A stretch of DNA of 64,000 bases from Variovorax sp. HW608 (GCF_900090195.1 NZ_LT607803.1:6970229-7034228), one strand, 5' to 3'; shown: positions 9,369 to 19,278, numbered from the stretch's first letter. The notes: a model not told the origin generated them from the letters alone. Program-made: numbers and translations.

Positions 9369-10384
9369 GACTGATGATCACGGGAGGCGGCGGTTTCGTC
9401 GGATCGCGCCTCGCGCAGGCCTTGCTTGCGCGCGGCACGCTCGCCGGCGAGCGCATCGGCCGCCTCGTGCTGACCGACATCGCGCCGCCACCCGCGAGCC
9501 TGCTCGCGGACCCGCGCGTCGAAGCGCGCACCGGCCCGCTGCTCGCGCAGACCGACGCGCTGCGGGGCGAGGAGTTCGACGGCGTGTTCCACCTCGCTTC
9601 CGCCGTCTCGGGCGAATGCGAGCTCGATTTCGACCTCGGCCTGCGTTCCAACCTCGACAGCACGCGGGCGCTGCTCGATGCGATCCGGGCGCGCGTCAAC
9701 GCCGGCGGCAAAGTGCCGCGCGTGGTGTTTTCCAGCTCGGTCGCGGTGTTCGGGCCCGACCCGGCCCATCCGATGCCCAAGATCGTCGCCGACGACACGC
9801 TGCCCGTTCCGCAGACGTCCTACGGCATCCAGAAGCTGATCTGCGAACACCTCATCGCCGACTACACGCGCAAGGGCTACATCGACGGCCGCGCGGCCCG
9901 ACTCATGACCGTGACGGTGCGCCCCGGCCGGCCGAACGGCGCGGCGTCGTCGTTCTTCAGCAGCATCATCCGCGAGCCGCTGGCGGGGGTGGAGGCGATC
10001 TGCCCGGTGTCGCCCGAGGTGTCGCACCCGATGACATCGCCGGCGCGCACGGTGGAGGGGCTGATCGCGGTCTACGAAGCCAGCCGCGAAGCCTTCTGCG
10101 GACGCACCGCGCTCAACCTCCCGGCCCTCAACGTCACGGTGCGCGAGATGCTCGATGCGCTGGAACAAGTGGCCGGCCCGGCGGTGCGTGCGAGGGTGCG
10201 CTTCGAGCGCGACGAGCGCATCGCGGGCATCGTGGCCAACTGGCCCACCGGCGCCTCGGCCGCGCGCGCGGCGCGGCTCGGGCTGCATCCGCATGAAAAC
10301 TTCGCCGATATCGTTCGCCAGTACATCGACGATTGCAAAGCTGCACCGAACGCAGACCAGACTTTGAAGGGCATGTCCTCATGA
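9365..10384 (+). CDS. denD: DenD-like NAD-dependent dehydrogenase (extended SDR)
   Basis: 339 residues. Rossmann motif [10 protein letters not shown] at residue 6, catalytic YGIQK near 156, and a SSSVAVFG strand typical of the D-erythronate dehydrogenase (DenD) branch of extended SDRs. The ATG has a good AAGGAG site lying in the end of the regulator gene; start and stop codons overlap on both sides. DenD enzymes oxidise a C2 hydroxyl of a four-carbon aldonate. The usual partners of the erythronate pathway (OtnK/OtnC/OtnI) are absent and a dehydratase follows instead, so the real substrate may be another aldonate. The symbol denotes family resemblance only. Confidence 0.7.
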   Translation: MRLMITGGGGFVGSRLAQALLARGTLAGERIGRLVLTDIAPPPASLLADPRVEARTGPLLAQTDALRGEEFDGVFHLASAVSGECELDFDLGLRSNLDSTRALLDAIRARVNAGGKVPRVVFSSSVAVFGPDPAHPMPKIVADDTLPVPQTSYGIQKLICEHLIADYTRKGYIDGRAARLMTVTVRPGRPNGAASSFFSSIIREPLAGVEAICPVSPEVSHPMTSPARTVEGLIAVYEASREAFCGRTALNLPALNVTVREMLDALEQVAGPAVRARVRFERDERIAGIVANWPTGASAARAARLGLHPHENFADIVRQYIDDCKAAPNADQTLKGMSS

Positions 10385-12207
10385 AATCGAAAAAGAAGAA
10401 CACCAAGGCCGCAGCGGGGAAGGCCCCGAAATTCAAGCTGCGCTCGCAGGCCTGGTTCGACAACCCGGCCAATGCCGACATGACCGCGCTCTACCTGGAG
10501 CGCACGATGAATTTCGGCCTCGGCTTCGACGAGTTGCAATCGGGGCGGCCGATCATCGGCATCGCGCAGACCGGCTCGGACATCGCGCCGTGCAACCGCC
10601 ACCACCTGGTGCTGGCCGAGCGGGTGCGCGAAGGCATTCGCGACGCGGGCGGCATCGCCTTCGAGTTTCCGATCCATCCGATCCAGGAAACCTGCAAGCG
10701 GCCGACGGCGGCGCTGGACCGCAATCTGCAGTACCTGTCGCTGGTCGAGGTGCTGTACGGCTATCCGATCGACGGCGTGGTGCTGACCACCGGCTGCGAC
10801 AAGACGACGCCCGCGCAGCTGATGGCGGCGGCGACGGTGGACATCCCGGCGATCGCGCTGAACTCGGGGCCGATGCTCAATGGCTGGCACGAGGGCGAAC
10901 GCACCGGTTCGGGCACCATCGTGTGGCGTGCGCGCGAGATGATGGCGGCGGGCAAGATCGGCTACCAGGAGTTCCTGAAGCTGGTCGCATCGTCGGCGCC
11001 CTCGACGGGGCACTGCAACACGATGGGCACGGCATCGACGATGAACTCGCTCACCGAGGCGCTGGGCATGACGCTGCCGGGCAGCGCGGCGATTCCGGCG
11101 CCCTACCGCGACCGCCAGGAGATGGCGTACATGACGGGCAAGCGCATCGTGGAGATGGTGCGCGAAGACCTGAAACCCTCGGACATCCTCACGCGCGAGG
11201 CGTTCGAGAACGCGATCGTGGTCAACTCCGCGCTCGGCGGCTCGACCAATGCGCCGGTGCACCTGAATGCGATCGCGCGCCACATCGGCGTGGAGCTGAC
11301 GACGGAAGATTGGGAAAAGCACGGCTACAAGATTCCGCTGATCGTCAATCTTCAGCCGGCGGGCGAGTATCTCGGCGAGGACTACTACCGCGCGGGCGGC
11401 GTGCCCGCGGTGGTGGCCGAACTGGTCGCGCAGAAGAAGATCAAGCCGGCGATGACGGCCAATGGCAAGACGCTGATCGAGAACTGCGAAGGCCGGTTCA
11501 CGAGCGACCGGAAGGTGATCTTCCCGTACAACAAGCCGATGAAGAAAAACGCGGGCTTCCTGAATCTGAAGGGCAACCTCTTCGATTCCGCGATCATGAA
11601 GACGAGCGTGATCACGCCGGAATTCCACTCGCGCTATCTGGAAGATCCGAAGGACCCGATGGCGTTCGAGGGCACGGCGATCGTGTTCGACGGGCCGGAG
11701 GACTACCACGCGCGAATCGACGATCCGAAGATGAAGATCGACGAGCGCAGTGTGTTGTTCATGCGCGGCGTGGGGCCGGTGGGTTATCCGGGGGCCGCCG
11801 AGGTCGTCAACATGCGTGCGCCTTCGTACCTCCTCAAGAAGGGCATCACTGCACTGCCCTGCATCGGCGATGGTCGGCAGTCGGGGACTTCGGGGTCGCC
11901 TTCGATCCTCAACGCCTCGCCCGAGGCTGCGACCGGCGGTGGGTTGGCGTTGGTGCGGACCGGGGATCGGGTGCGCATCGATCTCAAGAAGCGCACTGCG
12001 GACATGCTGGTGTCCGATGAGGAACTTGCCAAGCGGCGGGCTGAGTTGGAGAAGCAAGGGGGGTATCCGTATCCCAAGAGCCAGACGCCTTGGCAGGAGA
12101 TCCAGCGGGCCGTCGTCGATGAGCTTTCGGAGGGGATGGTTTTGAAGCCTGCTGTGAAGTACCAGAGGATTCACGCTCGGTTTGGGATTCCTCGGGATAA
12201 CCACTGA
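10381..12207 (+). CDS. IlvD/Edd-family sugar-acid dehydratase
   Basis: 608 residues from the ATG at 10381, which overlaps the dehydrogenase stop (ATGA). The three cysteines expected to hold the [2Fe-2S] cluster are present: C71 in IAPCNRHH, C139 in [10 protein letters not shown] and C212 in [11 protein letters not shown]141 is the likely carbamylated Mg ligand. The family includes dihydroxy-acid dehydratase, phosphogluconate dehydratase and pentonate dehydratases. The length and [18 protein letters not shown] motifs are those of the L-arabinonate/D-xylonate group. With the importer and dehydrogenase this suggests non-phosphorylative oxidation of a sugar acid. The last ~270 bases use many more T- and G-ending codons than the rest of the gene. 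Confidence 0.85.
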   Translation: MKSKKKNTKAAAGKAPKFKLRSQAWFDNPANADMTALYLERTMNFGLGFDELQSGRPIIGIAQTGSDIAPCNRHHLVLAERVREGIRDAGGIAFEFPIHPIQETCKRPTAALDRNLQYLSLVEVLYGYPIDGVVLTTGCDKTTPAQLMAAATVDIPAIALNSGPMLNGWHEGERTGSGTIVWRAREMMAAGKIGYQEFLKLVASSAPSTGHCNTMGTASTMNSLTEALGMTLPGSAAIPAPYRDRQEMAYMTGKRIVEMVREDLKPSDILTREAFENAIVVNSALGGSTNAPVHLNAIARHIGVELTTEDWEKHGYKIPLIVNLQPAGEYLGEDYYRAGGVPAVVAELVAQKKIKPAMTANGKTLIENCEGRFTSDRKVIFPYNKPMKKNAGFLNLKGNLFDSAIMKTSVITPEFHSRYLEDPKDPMAFEGTAIVFDGPEDYHARIDDPKMKIDERSVLFMRGVGPVGYPGAAEVVNMRAPSYLLKKGITALPCIGDGRQSGTSGSPSILNASPEAATGGGLALVRTGDRVRIDLKKRTADMLVSDEELAKRRAELEKQGGYPYPKSQTPWQEIQRAVVDELSEGMVLKPAVKYQRIHARFGIPRDNH

Positions 12208-12270
12208 CTTTTTTTGTTTGTTGAACGGTGGTCCGCCTGGGTTGCGGTACGGGGCCGGGGGCTTCACTAC

Positions 12271-12680
12271 GCCGGCCGCTGCGCGGCTGCCCTGCGGTGC
12301 TCGCCTTTCGCGGGGTCTCGCGCAAACTCGCTTCGCTCAGACAGCGCGAGCCCTGATCCGCGAAAGGCTGCGCTCCTCGGCGGCGTAGAGGCGCCCCCAG
12401 CCCCGCACCACAACCCAGGCTCGTCTGCGACGTCGCGATCCGTTGAACGACGGAGGGGATGGGAGTGGACAGTTCTCCCCTACCGTTTCCGCGGTGGCGG
12501 GCGGTGTGCCCTTGGGCGGCCGTTGAGGCACCGCCGAGCAGCGCAGCGGTACGCGGATCAGGGCTCGCGACTGTTTGAGCGAAGCGAGTTTGAGCGAGAC
12601 CCCGCGTACCGCGAGCAGCGCAGGGCAGCCGCGAAGCGGCCGGTGACGTCGGCCGCCCAAGGGCACACCGCCCGCCACCG
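12271..12680. repeat. Compound long inverted repeat between convergent genes
   Basis: The 505-base gap between the dehydratase and LysR genes (12208-12712) has no convincing gene. Bases ~12272-12400 are an imperfect inverted copy of ~12512-12643, with only scattered mismatches. Both arms carry AACTCGCTTCGCTCA/TGAGCGAAGCGAGTT and CTGATCCGCG/CGCGGATCAG. A second, perfect 31-base inverted pair is 12492-12522 with 12650-12680, so the right arm can pair with either of two partners. The ~90-base centre holds a smaller hairpin (AGGGGA/TCCCCT, 12454-12481). It resembles dispersed palindromic elements of Comamonadaceae and may end transcription from both sides. A T-rich run (CTTTTTTTGTTTG) follows the dehydratase stop. 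Confidence 0.8.
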
Positions 12681-12712
12681 CCACCCGCAAAGCCGCAAAG
12701 CCGCACCGCACC

Positions 12713-13621
12713 CTAAGCGGAAGAACCCATCTCCTCAATCGCTTCCCGCATGAACCGGGTAATGCTGCGCACAGCCACGGAATCCGGCCGCCCCGCAAAC
12801 CGAAGCGCCCGAATCGGCACCGGAATGAGCGGCTCCAGCACCAGCACGTCCACCTTCTCCCGATCCGCCGACTTCGCCGTGCAGCCATCGACGAGCGCGA
12901 TACCGAGCCCGTGGTGCGCCATCGCCAGCGCCGCGTGATAGGTCTGCACCGTCACGACCGCCTGGAACCCGATCCCCGCCTGCCGGCAGGCCTGGCTCAG
13001 GCTCGTCCCCACGGGATCGCGGCTGTCGAGCCCGATCACCGGCAGCTTGACCAGGTCGTGCAAAGCCACGGAGCCATTGCGCAGCAGCGCCCGCGGCAGC
13101 ATCCCCTTCGGCGCGATGCAGGTCATGCGGCTGTCCGCCAAGGTCTCCTGCGTCAACGAGGGATGCACCGCCGGACTGAACGCGAAACCCACGTCCGCCT
13201 CCTGCAGCAGCAGCGCCGACATGATTTGCGGCGAGTGCAGCGATTCGACCGTCACCGCCACCCCCGGATGCTTCTCGCGAAAGCGCTTGAGCGCGCGCGG
13301 CAGCACCTCGTAGCTCAACGCCAGCACCGCGAGGATGCGCAGCTCGCCCGCATCGGTCCCCGCGCGCAGACTCGCCGCCAGCCGCTGCACCTCGTCGAGC
13401 TGCGCGAACAGCCGCTCGATATGCGGATACAGCGCCAGCGCCTCCGTGGTCGGCGCGAGCCGCCCCTTGGCGCGCTGGAACAACGAAAAGCCGAGCTGGA
13501 TCTCCGAATGCTGCAAGGTCCGGCTCACCGCCGGCTGCGTGATGTTGATCAGGCGCGCCGCCGCGCTCACGCTCCCCGTGAGCATGATCGCGTTGAAGAC
13601 CTCGATGTGCCGCAGACGCAT
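12713..13621 (-). CDS. LysR-family transcriptional regulator
   Basis: 302 residues from the ATG at 13621 (MRLRHIEVFNA). The N-terminal winged helix has AARLINITQPAVSRTLQ; the rest is a periplasmic-binding-like effector domain with conserved HHGLGIALVDG near residue 235. It starts 5 bases after the stop of the peptidase gene on the same strand, so the two are probably one transcript with the regulator last, an uncommon order for LysR. Effector unknown. The final ~150 bases use T/G-ending codons more than the rest. Confidence 0.88.
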   Translation of the reverse strand: MRLRHIEVFNAIMLTGSVSAAARLINITQPAVSRTLQHSEIQLGFSLFQRAKGRLAPTTEALALYPHIERLFAQLDEVQRLAASLRAGTDAGELRILAVLALSYEVLPRALKRFREKHPGVAVTVESLHSPQIMSALLLQEADVGFAFSPAVHPSLTQETLADSRMTCIAPKGMLPRALLRNGSVALHDLVKLPVIGLDSRDPVGTSLSQACRQAGIGFQAVVTVQTYHAALAMAHHGLGIALVDGCTAKSADREKVDVLVLEPLIPVPIRALRFAGRPDSVAVRSITRFMREAIEEMGSSA

Positions 13622-13626
13622 CGCGC

Positions 13627-14922
13627 TCAGGGTGCGGTCTGGCCGACCTTGTTGCGCGACACGTCCATGATGAGCTGCGTCGCCAGGTACAGCCGCGGCG
13701 GGATCGAATCGATCAGCACGTACTCCGCATCCATCGAATGCGCGCCGAAGCCCTGCAGGCCGAAGCGCTCGACCACCGCCGCCTTGGTCTTCAGCGCCGC
13801 GAAAGCCGCATCGGTGCCGCCACCCGCAACCTTGTCGTCGGCGCCGAGCGTCTTGCCGAGCTCCTTGTAGATCTGCTGCGCATGCGCGGCCAGCGCGCGC
13901 GATGCATCGGTCGCCTCCAGCGGCGGACGGCGGCGCTCGAACTTCACCTCGACCTTCGCCTGCGGGATGAGCTGGTTCTTCACCCGCTCCATCACCTGCT
14001 GCTCGATGCGGTCGTAGTCGCTCACCTTCAGCACGCGCACGTCCGCAGCGGCAACCGCGGTCGCCGGAATCACGTTGCGATTGGTGCCGGCGCGCGATAC
14101 CGTCCAGTTGAGCTTGAGCCCGGTCGACGGGTCCGACAGGTCGCGCATCTGCAGGATCTGGTGCGACAGCTCGTAGAGCGCATTCACGCCCGCCTCCGGC
14201 ATCGAACCCGCGTGCGAGGCCTTGCCCGTGACATTGAGCGTGACCGACGCGATGCCCGCCGTCGCGAGCGACAGCTTGTCGTCGCGCGCCGACGAGCCCT
14301 CGAAGGACATCACGACGTCGTGCTCGCCCCCGAGTTTGGTGATCAGCGTGCGGGCGCCGGGCGAGCTGATCTCCTCGTCGCCGTTGATCAGCACGGTGAG
14401 CAGGCCGTAGTCCTTGAAGTCCATCGCCTTCAGCATCGCGACCGTGTGCGCGATCACCGCGACACCCTGCTTGTCGTCCGCAATGCCGAGGCCGTAGGCC
14501 TTGTCGCCATCGATGCGGAACGGCTGCTGCTTCGACATGCCGATCTGGTAGACCGTGTCCATGTGGGCGATCAGCATGATCTTCTTCGTGCCCGTGCCCT
14601 TGAACGTCGCGCGCACCACCTTGCCGATCTTCTCCGGCGTGTCTTCCATGCGGTATGCGCCTTCGGACACATCGATCAGTTCCACCTGACCGCCGAGCGC
14701 CTTGAACTTCGAGGCGACGAGGTTGGCCATCTTGTCGAGCCCTTCGAGATCGCGGCTGCCGGATTCGATCGAGACGAATTCCTTCAGGGTTTCGAGCAGC
14801 GCCGGTTTTTCCTTGGCGGCCAGCGCGGCCAGGCGCTCGTCGGGGGCGGCCAATGCGCATGCGCATGCGGCGCCCAGCGCGGTCAACAAAAAGGCTTTAC
14901 GGGCAAAGGCAACAGCAGTCAT
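13627..14922 (-). CDS. Secreted M20 metallopeptidase, carboxypeptidase G2-like
   Basis: 431 residues with a signal peptide (hydrophobic core, cleavage likely after ALA near residue 26). Zinc-site motifs of the M20 family are in order: AHMDTVY (H120, D122), LGIADDKQG (D149/D150), NGDEEISSPG (E183, E184) and a late FGAHSMDAEY. Length, signal peptide and motif spacing fit glutamate carboxypeptidase (CPG2), which cuts C-terminal glutamate from folates and peptides in the periplasm. The substrate is inferred from family only. It is co-directional with and immediately upstream of the LysR gene. Confidence 0.85.
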   Translation of the reverse strand: MTAVAFARKAFLLTALGAACACALAAPDERLAALAAKEKPALLETLKEFVSIESGSRDLEGLDKMANLVASKFKALGGQVELIDVSEGAYRMEDTPEKIGKVVRATFKGTGTKKIMLIAHMDTVYQIGMSKQQPFRIDGDKAYGLGIADDKQGVAVIAHTVAMLKAMDFKDYGLLTVLINGDEEISSPGARTLITKLGGEHDVVMSFEGSSARDDKLSLATAGIASVTLNVTGKASHAGSMPEAGVNALYELSHQILQMRDLSDPSTGLKLNWTVSRAGTNRNVIPATAVAAADVRVLKVSDYDRIEQQVMERVKNQLIPQAKVEVKFERRRPPLEATDASRALAAHAQQIYKELGKTLGADDKVAGGGTDAAFAALKTKAAVVERFGLQGFGAHSMDAEYVLIDSIPPRLYLATQLIMDVSRNKVGQTAP

Positions 14923-14952
14923 TCAGTTCATCGTCTCCAAGAAAAATCGTTA

Positions 14953-17745
14953 TCAATGCGCCTTGTCCCAGTTGGGACCAAAGCCGATCTCGGCCAGCAG
15001 CGGCACCTTCAGATCCGCCACGCTCGCCATGAGCCGCGGGATCTCGGTGCGGACCCATTCGACTTCGCTCTCCGGCACCTCGAACACCAGTTCGTCGTGC
15101 ACCTGCATGATCATCTTCGTGCCGCGCTTCTCGGCGTCGAGCACTTCCTGCACCTTCACCATGCTGAGCTTGATGAGGTCGGCCGCGGTGCCCTGCATCG
15201 GCGCGTTGATGGCCGCGCGCTCGGCCGCGCCGCGACGCGGGCCGTTGGGCGACTTGATCTCGGGCAGGTACAGGCGCCGGCCGAACACCGTCTCCACGTA
15301 GCCGATCTCCCTGGCGCGCGCCTTGGTCTCGTCCATGTACGCCTTCACGCCGGGATAGCGCGCGAAGTAGCGTTCGATGTAGGAGGCCGCGGCCTTGTTG
15401 TCGATGCCCAGGTTGCGCGCGAGGCCGAAGCTGCTCATGCCATAGATGAGTCCGAAGTTGATCACCTTCGCGTAACGGCGCTGCTCGCTCGACACCTGGT
15501 CCACTGCCACGCCGAACACCTCGCCGGCGGTCGCGCGGTGCACGTCGATGCCCTCGGTGAAGGCACGCAGCAGCGATTCGTCGCCGCTGATGTGCGCCAT
15601 GATCCGCAGCTCGATCTGCGAATAGTCGGAACTCGCGATCACGCTGCCCGCCGGCGCCACGAAGGCTTCGCGCACGCGGCGGCCTTCTGCCGTGCGGATC
15701 GGGATGTTCTGCAGGTTCGGGTCGTTGCTCGACAACCGCCCGGTCACCGCGACCGCCTGCGCATAGTGGGTGTGCACCCGCCCGCTTCTGGGATGCGCCA
15801 GGAGGCCGAGCTTGTCGGTGTAGGTGCCCTTGAGCTTCGAGAGCCCGCGGTGCTCCAGGATCTTGGCGGGCAGCGGGAAATCCTCGGCCAGCTTCTCGAG
15901 CACTTCCTCGTCGGTGCTCGGCGCGCCGCTCGGCGTTTTCTTGACCACCGGCAGGCCCAGCTTGGTGAAGAACACCTCGCCGATCTGCTTGGGCGAACCG
16001 AGGTTGAAGGGCTGGCCCGCGAGGCCATAGGCCTCCTGCTCCAGCGCCATGATGCGCCTGCCGAGTTCGTTGCTCTGCGAAGCCAGCGTGGGCGCATCGA
16101 TGAGCACGCCGTTGCGTTCGACGCGAAAGAGTGTCTCGCTGGTCTCGATCTCGAGCTCGTAGATGAAGCGCAGCTTCTCGTCGGCCTCCAGCCTGGGCCA
16201 GAGTGTGCGATGCACGTCCAGCGTCTGGTCCGAGTCCTCGCAGGCATATTCGGCCGCCTTCTCGATCGAGACCTGGCTGAACGGAATCTGGTGCGACCCC
16301 TTGCCGCACAGATCCTCGTAGTCGATGCCCGTGCGGCCGAGGTGCCGCTCGGCCAGGCTCGCGAGCCCGTGCGGCTTGTGCACTTCGAGCACGTAGCTCT
16401 GCAGCATCGTGTCGTGTGCGTAGCCCTGCACTTCGATGCCGTGGTTGGCGAACACATGGCGGTCGTACTTGATGTGCTGGCCGAGCTTCTTCCTCGTGCC
16501 GTCTTCCAGCCACGGCGTGAGGCGCGCCAGCACTTCGCCCCGCGGCAGCTGCGCGGGCGCGTCGGGGTAGTTGTGGCCGACCGGAACGTAGGCCGCCTCG
16601 CCGGGCGTCACGCTGAAGCTGATGCCGACGATCTCGGCCACCATCTCGTCGAGCGAATTGGTCTCGGTGTCCAGCGCGACGAGGTCCGCCGACTGCAGCT
16701 TCGCGAGCCACCTGTCGAACATCTCCCAGTCGAGGATCGTGTCGTAGGCGAGGTTGGATGCCTGCTCGACCGCTTCGAAGCCGGGCTGGTCGAACAGTCC
16801 GGTGCCGCCTTGCGGCGCATTGCGCTTCCCGCCTTCCTCGATGAGCTCGGGCGGCGCCTCGTGCGCTTCGAGCGTCTTCACCAGGGTCTTGAATCCGAAG
16901 CGCTCGTAGAAGACCTTGAGCTCGTCGATCTGCTGGGGACGGATCGCGATCCCGTCCAGCGCGGGCAGGCCGGCCACGTGGCCGTCGAGGTCGCAGTCGG
17001 TGCGGATGGTCACGAGCCGCCGGCCTTGCGGCAGCCAGTCGAGCACCTTGCGCAGGTTCTCGCCGGCCTGGCCCTTGACCTCTCCGGCACGCGCGATGAG
17101 GCCGTCGAGCGAGCCGTATTCGCTCAGCCACTTGGCCGCCGTCTTGGGGCCGACCTTCTCGACGCCCGGCACGTTGTCGACCGCATCGCCCACCAGCGTC
17201 TGGTAGTCGATCATCAGGCTGGGCGGCACGCCGAACTCGGCGGTGACGCCGGCGACGTCGCGCTTCTTGCCGTTCATGGTGTCGATGATCGTGACGTGCT
17301 CGTCGACGAGCTGGCTCAGGTCCTTGTCGCCGCTGGAGACAATGACCTCGATGCGCTGGTTCGCCGCGGTGCGCGCGAGCGTGCCGATGACGTCGTCGGC
17401 CTCGACGTCGGGCACGCACAGCACCGGCCAGCCCAGCAGTTTCACGACTTCATGGATCGGCCCGATCTGGCTGCGCAGGTCGTCCGGCATCGGCGAGCGG
17501 TTGGCCTTGTACTGGGGATACCAATCGTCGCGGAAGGTCCTGCCGGGCGCGTCGAACACGCAGGCGGCGTAGTCGGCCCGCACCTCGCGGCGCAGGGCGG
17601 TCATCATGTTGATCATTCCCCGGATCGCGCCGGTGGCCGGACTGCTGCTGTCGCCGGGGACGGCGCGCAGGTCGGGCATCGCATGGAAGGCGCGGTAGAG
17701 GTAGCTCGATCCGTCGACGAGCAGCAGCGTTTTCTTGTCGGTCAT
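14953..17745 (-). CDS. polA: DNA polymerase I
   Basis: 930 residues, close to the 928 of E. coli. The 5' nuclease domain (1 to ~290) starts with LLLVDGSSYLYRAFHAMP. The 3'-5' exonuclease domain keeps the metal-binding DTETNSLDEM, so proofreading should be active. The polymerase domain has motif A SSDYSQIELRIMAH, the O-helix RRYAKVINFGLIYGMS and motif C QVHDELVFEVP. It fills gaps and removes RNA primers in replication and repair. Its start faces the DUF2782-like gene across 98 bases. The very long open frame on the opposite strand is a shadow of GC-rich codons. Confidence 0.98.
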   Translation of the reverse strand: MTDKKTLLLVDGSSYLYRAFHAMPDLRAVPGDSSSPATGAIRGMINMMTALRREVRADYAACVFDAPGRTFRDDWYPQYKANRSPMPDDLRSQIGPIHEVVKLLGWPVLCVPDVEADDVIGTLARTAANQRIEVIVSSGDKDLSQLVDEHVTIIDTMNGKKRDVAGVTAEFGVPPSLMIDYQTLVGDAVDNVPGVEKVGPKTAAKWLSEYGSLDGLIARAGEVKGQAGENLRKVLDWLPQGRRLVTIRTDCDLDGHVAGLPALDGIAIRPQQIDELKVFYERFGFKTLVKTLEAHEAPPELIEEGGKRNAPQGGTGLFDQPGFEAVEQASNLAYDTILDWEMFDRWLAKLQSADLVALDTETNSLDEMVAEIVGISFSVTPGEAAYVPVGHNYPDAPAQLPRGEVLARLTPWLEDGTRKKLGQHIKYDRHVFANHGIEVQGYAHDTMLQSYVLEVHKPHGLASLAERHLGRTGIDYEDLCGKGSHQIPFSQVSIEKAAEYACEDSDQTLDVHRTLWPRLEADEKLRFIYELEIETSETLFRVERNGVLIDAPTLASQSNELGRRIMALEQEAYGLAGQPFNLGSPKQIGEVFFTKLGLPVVKKTPSGAPSTDEEVLEKLAEDFPLPAKILEHRGLSKLKGTYTDKLGLLAHPRSGRVHTHYAQAVAVTGRLSSNDPNLQNIPIRTAEGRRVREAFVAPAGSVIASSDYSQIELRIMAHISGDESLLRAFTEGIDVHRATAGEVFGVAVDQVSSEQRRYAKVINFGLIYGMSSFGLARNLGIDNKAAASYIERYFARYPGVKAYMDETKARAREIGYVETVFGRRLYLPEIKSPNGPRRGAAERAAINAPMQGTAADLIKLSMVKVQEVLDAEKRGTKMIMQVHDELVFEVPESEVEWVRTEIPRLMASVADLKVPLLAEIGFGPNWDKAH

Positions 17746-17789
17746 CGGGGCATTTTGCCGTGCCGGCGCAAGGCATCCGCAAGGTGTGT

Positions 17790-17837
17790 CCGCAAGCGCA
17801 CTTGCGGGTATCCCTGATGCAATCGCGGACCTACAAT
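17790..17837 (+). promoter_or_regulatory. Candidate promoter with a 7-base inverted repeat
   Basis: The spacer between polA and the next gene holds CCGCAAG-CGCA-CTTGCGG (17790-17807) and a -10-like TACAAT at 17832-17837, only six bases before the ATG at 17844. If that box is used the message would be nearly leaderless; no ribosome site is visible before the ATG. The inverted repeat could be an operator. Judged by eye only. Confidence 0.4.
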
Positions 17838-17843
17838 CGTGCC

Positions 17844-18227
17844 ATGTCGTTCACCCGTCTTCTCGTCCCCCGCGCTCGGCTGGCTGCCGTGCTGCTGGGC
17901 TGCACCGCGCCGTTCGCGGCCGTCCAGGCCCAGAATCCTCCGCCTGCGGAGTCGTCGGCCCGCCCGGCCCAGCAGCAGCCCGAACAGGACAAGGAAGCCG
18001 GTCGCCGCAACCAGAAGATCGAGCGCATCCACATCGAGGACAGCCGCAACAAGATCGACGAACTTCGCGTCGGCGGCCAGACGCAGAACATCACCGTGCA
18101 GCCCAAATCCAACGCGCCGGCCTACCAGGTCATGCCCAACGGCGAGCGCTCGCGCAACGAAGGCCAGGCGGATTCGAGCGCCAGCGACAGCGGTTCGCGC
18201 GTCTGGTGGAACGTCTTCAAGTTCTGA
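17844..18227 (+). CDS. Small exported protein, DUF2782-like
   Basis: 127 residues from the ATG at 17844. The signal peptide ends near AAVQAQ (residue ~31), followed by a Pro/Gln/Glu-rich linker and a conserved core (KIERIHIEDSRNKIDELRVGG) with a late APAYQVMPN. The position between polA and homoserine kinase, and the charged core, fit the DUF2782 family of small periplasmic proteins of betaproteobacteria. Function unknown. It ends 7 bases before the thrB start, so the two are probably co-transcribed. Confidence 0.7.
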   Translation: MSFTRLLVPRARLAAVLLGCTAPFAAVQAQNPPPAESSARPAQQQPEQDKEAGRRNQKIERIHIEDSRNKIDELRVGGQTQNITVQPKSNAPAYQVMPNGERSRNEGQADSSASDSGSRVWWNVFKF

Positions 18228-18234
18228 GCGCACG

Positions 18235-19278
18235 GTGGCGGTTTTCACGGAAGTCGGATTCGACGAAGCCGACGCGCTGGTCCAGCGCCTGGGACTCGGC
18301 CCCCTTCGCGAACTTCGCGGCATCGAGGGCGGGATCGAGAACACCAACTACTTCGCGACCACGGCATCGGGCGAGTTCGTGCTGACGCTGTTCGAGCGCC
18401 TCGGCGCCGAGCAGCTCCCTTACTACCTTTGCCTCATGAAGCACCTCGCGGCCCGCGGCCTGCCGGTGCCCGCGCCGGTGGCCGACCCCGAGGTGGCGCC
18501 ACCGGACGGCCACGCGCTGTCGATCCCCGCGAACGCCCCCTGCGAGCTGCTGCTGACGGTGGCCGGCAAGCCGGCCGCGATCGTCCAGCGCCTGCAGGGC
18601 AAGAGCGAGCTGGCGCCCACCGCGCGCCACTGCGCCGAACTCGGCCGCCTGCTCGCGCGCATGCACATCGCGGCGCGTGATTTCCCGCGCATCCAGCCCA
18701 ACCTGCGCGGCCTGCACTGGTGGAACGACACCACGCCGGTCGTGCTGCCCTACCTGGAAGCCCCGCAGGCCGCCCTGCTGCGCAGCGAACTCGCCTACCA
18801 GAACCACATCGCCGAATCGTCGACCTACGCGGCCCTGCCGCGCGGCCCGGTGCACGCCGACCTGTTCCGCGACAACGCGATGTTCGACACCCATGCCAGC
18901 GCCGAGGCGCCAAGGCTCACGGGCGTCTTCGACTTCTATTTCGCCGGTACCGACACCTGGCTGTTCGACCTGGCCGTGTGCCTGAACGACTGGGCCATCG
19001 ATCTCAAGACCGGCCACCACGACGCCCCCCGCGCCGATGCGCTGCTGGCCGCCTACGACTCGGTGCGCCCGCTGACCGGCGCCGAGCGCGCGATGCTGCC
19101 GGCCATGCTGCGCGCGGCGGCGCTGCGCTTCTGGATCTCGCGCCTGTGGGACTTCTACCTGCCGCGCGAAGCCAGCATGCTCAAGCCCCATGACCCCGGC
19201 CATTTCGAGCGGGTGTTGCGCGAACGCGCCCACGCGAGCTTCGAGTTCAACGGCGGCGCCGAGCCGCTGGCAGCCTGA
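18235..19278 (+). CDS. thrB: Homoserine kinase, ThrB type II (APH-like fold)
   Basis: 347 residues from the GTG at 18235 (MAVFTEVGFDEADAL). It phosphorylates homoserine in threonine synthesis. It belongs to the aminoglycoside-phosphotransferase-like group, not the GHMP kinases. Visible motifs are ENTNYFATT near residue 36, the catalytic loop GPVHADLFRDNAMF (about 203) and the metal-binding FDFYFAGTDTWLFD (about 226). It follows the DUF2782-like gene closely and is followed after 9 bases by the membrane-protein gene. Confidence 0.95.
   Translation: MAVFTEVGFDEADALVQRLGLGPLRELRGIEGGIENTNYFATTASGEFVLTLFERLGAEQLPYYLCLMKHLAARGLPVPAPVADPEVAPPDGHALSIPANAPCELLLTVAGKPAAIVQRLQGKSELAPTARHCAELGRLLARMHIAARDFPRIQPNLRGLHWWNDTTPVVLPYLEAPQAALLRSELAYQNHIAESSTYAALPRGPVHADLFRDNAMFDTHASAEAPRLTGVFDFYFAGTDTWLFDLAVCLNDWAIDLKTGHHDAPRADALLAAYDSVRPLTGAERAMLPAMLRAAALRFWISRLWDFYLPREASMLKPHDPGHFERVLRERAHASFEFNGGAEPLAA

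Noticed and set aside
12208..12712. Small frames in the repeat region between dehydratase and LysR
   Set aside because: Arg/Ala/Pro-rich translations that follow the inverted repeat; no start with a ribosome site or family pattern.
13738..17817. A 1359-codon open frame antisense to polA
   Set aside because: It is the complement of high-GC codons in a certain polA gene, with Arg/His/Leu-rich low-complexity translation and no domain.
17839..18234. N-terminal extension of homoserine kinase
   Set aside because: It is out-of-frame reading of the DUF2782-like gene; the kinase starts at GTG 18235.
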